A DNA stretch of 64,000 bases from assembly GCA_028278425.1 (NCBI GenBank), contig JANQEJ010000251.1:1-64000 (forward strand), in the 5' to 3' direction. Shown in pieces: positions 58,206 through 64,000 of this stretch (positions are counted from its first letter, which is position 1; the number at the start of each line of letters is the position of its first letter). This DNA is from Planctomycetota bacterium (GTDB lineage Bacteria; Planctomycetota; UBA1135; GCA-002686595). The notes below the pieces were generated by a model that searched no databases, was not told the origin of the DNA, and worked only from the letters and a program-made list of their open reading frames with translations. Both the position numbers and the translations under genes were made by a program.

Positions 58206-59798
58206 CTAGGGTAGGAGATCGAGCGGCGAGGCCTCGGTCGCGATCTGCGCGCTGGCCCAGATGGGATCCAGGACGACGACCGCGTGGTGGACCTTTGCTC
58301 CCGCCAGCGTCGGGTTGAACCCCGGGGGCAGCGCGATCGTCGCGGTGGCGCCTCCGGCGGTGTCGAGGAAGCCCGCGGTGCCGTACAGCGGCGGGTTGTT
58401 GGCGAACGACACCGTGTGCAGGAAGTACCAGTCGGGGTTCAGCGGCACCGCGACGGAGCCCAGGGCGAAACCGGGGGTCGTTCCGTGGGTCGTGCCAGCG
58501 ACGACGTACACGGAGCCCGCCAGGTTCGCGGGCAAGCCGACGTGGAGCGTGTGCACGCCGCCCTGGCTGAGCGAGATCCACGAGGGGCAGGCGAAGAGCT
58601 TTGCGTCACCGGCGAGCCGGCCGATGCGCGCCTCGCCCGCGAAGGGACCGGGCGCGCCCGACGTCGGAGCGCCGATGATCACGTCGGTGCCGTCCAGCTC
58701 GATCTCGAAGCCGAACTGGCCCCCCGGCACCGGACCGGAGAGCTTGGCCTCTTCCACGAACGCGCCGTTCGAGCGCCGGAAGACGTACGCGGCGCCGGAA
58801 TCGACGCCCGACCCGTCGGCGAGCCACGCGCCGAGGACCGCGAGGTCGCCGTCGAGCGCCATGCCGCTCCCCAGGCCGTCGCCGGGCTTGGCGTCCGGGA
58901 CGGTGAGCTCGGCGGTCTGCGACCATGCGGCGCCGTCCCGCTCGAACACGTACACCGAGCCCGCGTCCGGGGCCGCCGCGTCGTCGCCCATGCTGGCGAT
59001 CAGGATCGTGTTTCCGTGGATCATGACGTCGGCGGCGAAGTCGTCCTCGGGCGCGGGGTCGGACGCGGTCAGCTTCGCGGTCTCGACCCAGGTCGAGCCC
59101 TGAAGCTCGTACACGTACGCGGCGCCGGAGTCGGTCCCGGCGTCGTCGCGGCCGTGGGATCCGACGAGCACGCGCCCGCCATCGATGTCGAGCGAGCCGC
59201 CGAACAGGTCGCCGTCGATGCCGTCGCTCGGCTCGAGCTTGGCTGTCTGGCTCCAAGCCGAGCCGTCGTGCTCGAACACGTAGACGGCGCCCGGCCCCTT
59301 AAGCGCGGCTCCGACGACGAGGCGATCGTCCTCGAGGCCCACCTCGCGCCCGAACCAGTCGCCGGGCGCGGCGTCGGACGGAGCGAGCTTCTGGGTCTCG
59401 ACCCAGGCTCCGCCCTGTTTCTCGAAGACGTAGACGGCGCCGGCGTCGAGCCCCGGCCCGTCCTTCCAGATCGCGCCGACGACCAGCCGCTCGCCGTCGA
59501 GGACCAGGTGCGCTCCGAACGTGTCCCCGCCCGCGCCGTCGGACGCCCAGACCTTGGCGACCTCGGCCCAACCGCCGGGGACGCGTTGATAGACGTAGGC
59601 CGCGCCCGACCACGGCACCGCCCCGTCGGCGAAGGGCGCTCCGACCGCCGCGAAGTCCCCGTCCACGGCCACCGACAGCCCGTACCGGGCGAACGGGGGA
59701 GCGTCGGAGGCGACGAGCGTGGCGTCCTCGCACGCCTTCTGCGCCGAGAGCGCGGGGAGGGGGACCAGGAACGCCGGGAGCAGCGCGCGTAGAAACAT
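58206..59798 (-). CDS. secreted FG-GAP protein with C-terminal beta-domain (tandem copy 1)
   Basis: 530 residues. Signal peptide ends PALSAQ. Residues ~20-400 repeat a ~52-residue blade: 'YGLSVAVDGDFAAVGAPF...GAAYVY...WAEVAKVWASDGAGGD'. This is the FG-GAP variety with V-DGDxxxVGA and no DxDGDG calcium loop. The last ~120 residues (LAGSVYVVAGTTHGTTPG, LPPGFNPTLAGAKVHH) are a beta domain also seen in the adjacent copy. A TAGGTT box lies 8 nt before ATG 59798. It is clearly homologous across its whole length with 59848-61461. Role unknown; likely secreted. Confidence 0.85.
   Translation of the reverse strand: MFLRALLPAFLVPLPALSAQKACEDATLVASDAPPFARYGLSVAVDGDFAAVGAPFADGAVPWSGAAYVYQRVPGGWAEVAKVWASDGAGGDTFGAHLVLDGERLVVGAIWKDGPGLDAGAVYVFEKQGGAWVETQKLAPSDAAPGDWFGREVGLEDDRLVVGAALKGPGAVYVFEHDGSAWSQTAKLEPSDGIDGDLFGGSLDIDGGRVLVGSHGRDDAGTDSGAAYVYELQGSTWVETAKLTASDPAPEDDFAADVMIHGNTILIASMGDDAAAPDAGSVYVFERDGAAWSQTAELTVPDAKPGDGLGSGMALDGDLAVLGAWLADGSGVDSGAAYVFRRSNGAFVEEAKLSGPVPGGQFGFEIELDGTDVIIGAPTSGAPGPFAGEARIGRLAGDAKLFACPSWISLSQGGVHTLHVGLPANLAGSVYVVAGTTHGTTPGFALGSVAVPLNPDWYFLHTVSFANNPPLYGTAGFLDTAGGATATIALPPGFNPTLAGAKVHHAVVVLDPIWASAQIATEASPLDLLP
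58208..58213 (-). promoter_or_regulatory. possible -10 box within the 3' end of the FG-GAP gene
   Basis: TACCCT, 7 nt, ATG 58200. It lies at the upstream gene's stop codon, so the gluzincin may have its own leaderless transcript, be read from the upstream message, or both. Confidence 0.3.
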
Positions 59799-59806
59799 GC
59801 ACCCTA

Positions 59807-59812
59807 AACCTA
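59807..59812 (-). promoter_or_regulatory. -10 box, leaderless start of FG-GAP copy 1
   Basis: TAGGTT (minus strand), 8 nt, ATG 59798. No Shine-Dalgarno. Confidence 0.4.
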
Positions 59813-59847
59813 TCCCGCTCCGGAGGCGGAGGTCGGGCGTGGGGCTT

Positions 59848-61461
59848 CTACTGCGTCAGGTCGAGCGGCTCCGCCCCGCTGGCGACTTGCGCCTTGAAGG
59901 ACACCGGATCGATCACCAGCGCCGCGTGGTCGAGGTGCGCGCCCGCGAGGCTCGGATCGAAGCCGGGCGGCACGGCGATCGACGCCGTCGCGCGGCCCGC
60001 GGCGTCGAGCGTGCCGAAGGTCGCCACCAGCGGCGGCGCGCCGGGCTGCGACACCGTGAACAGGAAGTAGCCGTCCGGGTTGAGCGGCACGGCGACCGGA
60101 CCGACGGCGAATCCGGGCGCGACGCCGCTCGCCGAGCCGGCGACGAAGTAGAGGAAGCCGGCGAGCGACGCGCCCGCGTCGACGTGAAGCGATTGGGTTC
60201 CCCCCGCGCCGAGCGAGATCGTCACGGGGCAGCCGAAGAGAATCGCGCCCGCGGCGAGCCGCCCCACGCGAACCTCGCCGGCCTCGGTCGCGGCCGAGGC
60301 CGACTCGGGCGCGCCCAGGACCACGGTCGTTCCGTCGAGCGCGACGTGGAAGCCGAAGATCGCGCCGGCGCCGGGGCCGGGCAGCTTCGCCTCTTCCGCG
60401 AACGCGCCGCCGGTGCGCCGGAACGCGTAGACCGCGCCCGCGTCCGTCCCGCCGCCGTCCGCGTGCCAGGCGCCGACCACGGCGACGTCGCCGTCGAGCT
60501 CCAGGCCGCTGCCGAAGCCGCCGCCGGGCGCCGCGTCGGAGGCCGTGAGCTCCGCGGTCTGCGACCAGGCGCCGCCGCCGTGCTCGAACACGTAGACCGA
60601 GCCGCCGTCGGCCGCGGCCTTGTCGTCGCCGAAGCTCGCGAGCAGGACCGTGTCGCCGTCGAGCGCCACCTCGGAGGCGAGGTCGTCGTTCACCGCGCCG
60701 TCGGCGGCGGTGAGCTTCGTCGTCTCGACCCAGGTCGCGCCCTGCAGGTCGAAGACGTAGGCGCCGCCGGCGTCGAAGGCCACGTCGTCCCGCCCGTGCG
60801 CGCCGATCAAGAGGCGGTCGCCGTCGAGGTCGAGCGAGCCGCCGAAGAAGTCTCCCGCTGCGCCGTCGCTCGCCGAGAGCTTGACGGTCTCGCCCCACGC
60901 GGAACCGTTGTGCTCGAACACGTAGACCGCGCCCGCGCCCTTCAGGCTCGCGCCGACGACGAGCCGGTCGCCGTCGATCGAAACCTCGCGGCCGAACCAG
61001 TCGCCCTCCGCGTGGTCGGAGGGCTTGAGGATCTGCGTCTCGACCCAGCTCGCGCCCTGGCGCTCGAAGACGTACGCGCGCCCCGCGTCGACGCCCGGGC
61101 CGTCCTTCCACACCGATCCGACGAGCAGGCGGTCGCCGTCGATGTCGAGCCGGTTGCCGAAGCTGTCGCCCGGGGCGCCGTCGCTCGCGCTCAGCTTCGC
61201 GACCTCGGCCCAACCGCCGGCGACGCGCTCGAAGACGTACACCGCGCCGGAGAGCGGCGTCGCGCCCTGGGCGAAGGGGGAGCCGACGGCGGCGAAGTCG
61301 CCCTCGACGTCGACGGAGAAGCCGAAACGCGCTCCGGACGCCGCGTCCGAGGCGAAGAGCTCCTCGTCGCTGCAGGCCGTCTGGGCCGACGCGCCGGCGC
61401 TCAGAAGGAGCGCCGCGGCCGGCGTGCCAAGCCGCGCGGTCGGGCGAAAGCGGAAGGTCAT
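59848..61461 (-). CDS. secreted FG-GAP protein with C-terminal beta-domain (tandem copy 2)
   Basis: 537 residues from ATG 61461; the upstream in-frame sequence is not signal-like. The signal peptide ends LLLSAGASAQ. Blades follow as in copy 1 (FGFSVDVEGDFAAVGSPF, RAYVFERQGASWVETQILK) and the same C-terminal beta domain (GFLYFVAGSASGVAPGF, PPGFDPSLAGAHLDH). Full-length similarity and identical layout mark it as a tandem duplicate. TATGCT lies 6 nt before the ATG. The start is divergent from an SGNH hydrolase gene that is also preceded by a close -10 box. Confidence 0.87.
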   Translation of the reverse strand: MTFRFRPTARLGTPAAALLLSAGASAQTACSDEELFASDAASGARFGFSVDVEGDFAAVGSPFAQGATPLSGAVYVFERVAGGWAEVAKLSASDGAPGDSFGNRLDIDGDRLLVGSVWKDGPGVDAGRAYVFERQGASWVETQILKPSDHAEGDWFGREVSIDGDRLVVGASLKGAGAVYVFEHNGSAWGETVKLSASDGAAGDFFGGSLDLDGDRLLIGAHGRDDVAFDAGGAYVFDLQGATWVETTKLTAADGAVNDDLASEVALDGDTVLLASFGDDKAAADGGSVYVFEHGGGAWSQTAELTASDAAPGGGFGSGLELDGDVAVVGAWHADGGGTDAGAVYAFRRTGGAFAEEAKLPGPGAGAIFGFHVALDGTTVVLGAPESASAATEAGEVRVGRLAAGAILFGCPVTISLGAGGTQSLHVDAGASLAGFLYFVAGSASGVAPGFAVGPVAVPLNPDGYFLFTVSQPGAPPLVATFGTLDAAGRATASIAVPPGFDPSLAGAHLDHAALVIDPVSFKAQVASGAEPLDLTQ

Positions 61462-61467
61462 GGAACC

Positions 61468-61473
61468 AGCATA
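61468..61473 (-). promoter_or_regulatory. -10 box, leaderless start of FG-GAP copy 2
   Basis: TATGCT (minus strand), 6 nt, ATG 61461. No Shine-Dalgarno. Confidence 0.4.
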
Positions 61474-61529
61474 CGGCGTCGCTCCGCTCCGCGGGTTCCC
61501 GACCGCGTTCCAGTGCGTGCCGGTCCCGC

Positions 61530-61535
61530 TATAGT
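61530..61535 (+). promoter_or_regulatory. -10 box, leaderless start of SGNH hydrolase gene
   Basis: TATAGT, 6 nt, GTG 61542. Divergent from the box at 61468-61473 with 56 bp between them. Confidence 0.45.
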
Positions 61536-61541
61536 GAAGGC

Positions 61542-63176
61542 GTGCCGGGCGGCGCGACAATCTATCGGGTCCTTGCGTTCGCCCTGTGGGGCTTCGGGGT
61601 CCCCTTCGCCCTCGACCTGCGCCCGGGGGATCTTCCCGGCTCGGTGGCGACCGCCGCGGGAAAGCTCGCGTTCTTCGCGACGGGCGGGCTGCTCCTGGCG
61701 TGCGTCGCCGTTCCGCGCCGGTGGCTTTCGCCGCGCGCGTCGAGGAGCGGATCTGCGAGGCTCGCTCGGCTCCTCCTGGGATTCGTCCCGCCGGTCGGCG
61801 TGCTCCTCGTCGGCTACGAGAACGACGATGCGTTCCTCTCCGTCGCGCTCGTCCTGCTGAGCCCGGCGCTGGCCGCGCTCCTCTGGAGCCGGATGCTCGA
61901 GCGCGCGCTGCCGCTCGCCTTCGGCTTCCCCTTCCTCGTGCTGGGGAATGCGGCCTTTGCGCTCGAGGTCGGCGGGTCGGAGCACGGAGCGCCGACGGTC
62001 TTCTGGGGACTCGAGGAGACGTTCGGGACCTTCTTGCCGGCGAAGCCGCCGTACATCGGTCCCGGGGGACGACTGCGTCCGAGCGTCGACGTCTACATGC
62101 GGTCCCGGGAGATTCCGCAGGGCGCGCGCATGCGCACGAACTCGGAGGGCTTCCGGAACGACGAGGAGATTCCGCCGCTCCCCGCGCCCGGCGAGCTGCG
62201 CATCCTGAGCTTGGGTGACTCGGTCTCGACCGGCATGCAGATCGAGCAGGACGAGTTCTTCGGCCCGTTGCTCGAGCGGGAGCTCGGTGCGCCCGTCCGC
62301 GTCGTCAACGCGGAGGTGTCCGATCCGGCCTACGGCCTCCACTACCTGCAGGATCACGGGATGGCGCGCCAGCCGGACGTCGTGCTCTACGGCCTGTGCA
62401 GCAACGACGTGCTCCAGGCGGACGGGTTCTGCGGGGAGGGGCGGCGCTTCCGGCTGAGCTCGGAGGGGAGGATCATCGCGAATCCCGACCGCATGCGTAC
62501 CGAGATCGGGATCGAGCTCTACAAGGATTTCGCGTACCCGGCCGCCTCCCCGCGCGCTCTCGGTGAAGCCGATCCGGGCAGGCCCGGCATCTTGGACCGG
62601 CTGGACAACGGGCGCCGCAAGCTGCGCGAGCGCTTCGCGCGCTTTCGGGTCTTCCGGGCCGTCCTGCCGCTCGGCTCGGGCTTCGACGACGAGCCGGCGG
62701 TGATGCCGAGCTACGCATCGCGATACGAGCGCGCCGATGGGCGCATGCGCCTCTTCGACGGAACGGCGAACCTGGCCTACTTCTACCGGCGTCAGGACAC
62801 GGTCGCGGAGGGGGTCTACTCGCGGTTCTTCGAGCTCCTCGGGGCGATGGAGCGGGTCGCGCGCTCCGGCGGGAGTCGCTTCGTGCTGGTCCTGCACCCG
62901 CAACGCTTCCAGGTGCACGCGGAGGACTGGGAGGTGATCCGGGACTACTGGTGCCTGGAGGAGGACGACTTCGACCTCGAGTCGTACAACCGCCGCATCC
63001 GGGAGTTCTGCGACGCGCGCGGCATCCTCTGTTGCGACCTCCTGCCTGCCTACAGGGAAGCGGCGGAAGGGGGCTCGCTTTTCCTCCCCGAGGGCGACAT
63101 GCATCCCAACGCCGCAGGGCATGCCGTGGCGGCGCGCGCGGTTGCCGAGTTCCTTCGAGCCGGGGTTCTGGACTGA
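61542..63176 (+). CDS. membrane-anchored SGNH/GDSL hydrolase
   Basis: 544 residues from GTG 61542. The N-terminal ~150 residues hold about five hydrophobic helices (YRVLAFALWGFGVPFAL, RLARLLLGFVPPVGVLLVGY, ALPLAFGFPFLVLGNAAFA). An extracytoplasmic SGNH domain follows: block I nucleophile in LSLGDSVSTGMQ, block III Asn in YGLCSNDVLQ, and block V near the end, DMHPNAAGHAV (Asp...His). This is the layout of AlgX/WcaK-like or acetyl-transfer partners of polysaccharide pathways. It may deacetylate or acetylate a surface glycan. It ends 4 bp from the convergent SGNH gene. Confidence 0.87.
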   Translation: MPGGATIYRVLAFALWGFGVPFALDLRPGDLPGSVATAAGKLAFFATGGLLLACVAVPRRWLSPRASRSGSARLARLLLGFVPPVGVLLVGYENDDAFLSVALVLLSPALAALLWSRMLERALPLAFGFPFLVLGNAAFALEVGGSEHGAPTVFWGLEETFGTFLPAKPPYIGPGGRLRPSVDVYMRSREIPQGARMRTNSEGFRNDEEIPPLPAPGELRILSLGDSVSTGMQIEQDEFFGPLLERELGAPVRVVNAEVSDPAYGLHYLQDHGMARQPDVVLYGLCSNDVLQADGFCGEGRRFRLSSEGRIIANPDRMRTEIGIELYKDFAYPAASPRALGEADPGRPGILDRLDNGRRKLRERFARFRVFRAVLPLGSGFDDEPAVMPSYASRYERADGRMRLFDGTANLAYFYRRQDTVAEGVYSRFFELLGAMERVARSGGSRFVLVLHPQRFQVHAEDWEVIRDYWCLEEDDFDLESYNRRIREFCDARGILCCDLLPAYREAAEGGSLFLPEGDMHPNAAGHAVAARAVAEFLRAGVLD

Positions 63177-63180
63177 CGGC

Positions 63181-64000
63181 TCAGTGGTCGAGCAGACCCC
63201 GCGCCTCGAGGAAGCGCGCGAACACCGCGGAAGCGCCGTCGCTGGGGTGAAGCGTGTCGCCGGGGGTCTCGGCCACCTCGACCCCCTCGGCGAGCGCCGT
63301 CACCAGCGGTTCCTCGAGGTCGTGCGTCTCGAGCTCGAGCTCGCGGCACATGGCGAGGGCGGTGTCGTGCTGCGCGCGATGGGTCTCCTTCCAATCGTCC
63401 GGGTGCAGGGCCACCGGGAAGACCACCACGGACAGGCGCACGCCCTCCCCGATCGTCGCCGCCTTCAGGCGCGCCAGGGCATCGCGCATCTCCGCCTCGA
63501 TCGCAGCTTGGCCGCTGCCGGCGTCGAGCGTCTTGAGCAGCCTGCGGTAGAGGTAGCTCCACCGGAACAGCCAGTCGTTGACACCCTCGCGGGGCCGCGT
63601 GGGGGCGTAGACCACGACCTTGCCGTCGCCGTCGACGAAGGTGACCGGCGTGGTCTGGAAGTCGTTGTTGTGGAACGTCAGGACGACGTGGTCCGGATCG
63701 CATCGCCGCGTGTACAGCAGGAAGTAGTTCACCGTCTGCACGAGGCTGAACGACTCCACGCCGGCGTTCCAGTACTCGAAGCGCTCGTCGCCGTACCGTT
63801 CGCGCAGCGCGGCGATGATGCGCCCGCGGTGCGTGACGGAGTCGCCGATGAACAGCACGCGCTTCCGCGCGGGGTCCTTCTCCGCGGCGTAGTCGTTGCG
63901 CTTGACCCCGTGCTCGTCGAACTTCGGACTGTCGAGCACAGGGCGGAAGCCGAACTCGGGATCGATCATGAAGTTCGGGGTGCTCCCCAACCCGCGGAGC
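63181..64000 (-). CDS. SGNH/GDSL hydrolase, truncated at right edge
   Basis: At least 273 residues; the frame stays open to the right edge, so the start lies outside the window. Block I is RVLFIGDSVTHRGRII, block III is LTFHNNDFQ (Asn), and block V is GDTLHPSDGASAV (Asp...His) near the C-terminus. No obvious membrane helix in the visible part. It is a relative of the gene at 61542-63176, in convergent orientation with stops 4 bp apart. It may be part of a longer envelope-glycan gene set to the right. Confidence 0.8.
   Translation of the reverse strand, partial: LRGLGSTPNFMIDPEFGFRPVLDSPKFDEHGVKRNDYAAEKDPARKRVLFIGDSVTHRGRIIAALRERYGDERFEYWNAGVESFSLVQTVNYFLLYTRRCDPDHVVLTFHNNDFQTTPVTFVDGDGKVVVYAPTRPREGVNDWLFRWSYLYRRLLKTLDAGSGQAAIEAEMRDALARLKAATIGEGVRLSVVVFPVALHPDDWKETHRAQHDTALAMCRELELETHDLEEPLVTALAEGVEVAETPGDTLHPSDGASAVFARFLEARGLLDH

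Noticed and set aside
1-64000. CRISPR array, tRNA, rRNA, integrase or transposase genes
   Set aside because: I looked for direct repeats with regular spacing, cloverleaf-like short segments in the intergenic regions and DDE or tyrosine recombinase motifs; none were found. Short intergenic regions leave little room for them.

Overview
This 64 kb window is high-GC bacterial DNA, densely packed with about 49 protein genes. No rRNA, tRNA, CRISPR array, transposase or phage gene was seen. The gene content points to a member of the Planctomycetota, probably a marine or Pla163/Poly30-like lineage. The evidence is many secreted FG-GAP and ASPIC/UnbV beta-propeller proteins, TPR lipoproteins, several HExxH..E gluzincins with short leader peptides, a Tat-exported hydroxypyruvate-isomerase-like TIM barrel, a membrane-tethered ECF sigma factor, and an exosortase with its sorting signal. 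Several secreted proteins share a similar C-terminal beta-rich tail. This lineage call is an inference from protein style, not from a marker gene.

Layout. 1-6.6 kb: an edge fragment resembling a PIN-like domain, a secreted metzincin protease, a giant ECF sigma factor fused to a transmembrane and extracytoplasmic region, and an FG-GAP protein. 6.6-17.2 kb (all minus strand): an exopolysaccharide and surface-anchoring cluster. In transcription order it is a 73-residue VPEID-CTERM protein, exosortase E/CAAX-protease fusion, NodU-type carbamoyltransferase, a small helical protein, GDP-mannose 3,5-epimerase homologue, two glycosyltransferases, an O-antigen-polymerase-like membrane protein and a third glycosyltransferase. 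17.2-19.2 kb: divergent NCS2 nucleobase permease and a fungal-type cytosine deaminase, a pyrimidine salvage pair. A perfect 43-bp inverted repeat lies at 19164-19280, between two convergent stop codons.

19.3-30 kb: TPR lipoprotein divergent from an UnbV protein, then a DUF4920-like lipoprotein and a two-gene FtsX/LolD-type ABC transporter. After these come a stand-alone AAA ATPase with an AT-rich promoter, a beta-helix protein and a large TPR-UnbV fusion. 30-39.4 kb: a secreted repeat protein, a HAMP-GAF-adenylate/guanylate cyclase, a membrane-anchored carboxypeptidase-regulatory-domain protein preceded by a highly structured intergenic element, a 12-cysteine secreted protein with a near-consensus promoter, a phospholipase C relic, a pirin, a lipoprotein and a gluzincin. 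39.4-53.2 kb: lipoprotein neutral ceramidase with a calcineurin-like phosphoesterase and a lipoprotein, two B12-type radical SAM enzymes, MsrB, a GT-like membrane protein, an SDR, an FG-GAP protein and the TIM barrel. 53.2-64 kb: two tandem paralogues of a repeat-bearing secreted family I do not recognise, two gluzincins, two tandem FG-GAP paralogues and two convergent SGNH hydrolases.

A window-wide regulatory pattern is visible. At least ten genes have a TANNNT -10-like box only 6-10 nt before the start codon and no Shine-Dalgarno sequence, as expected for leaderless transcripts. Others, mainly secreted proteins, carry a strong Shine-Dalgarno and a -10 box about 40 nt upstream. Starts given below were adjusted using these signals, so many differ from the longest possible reading frame.
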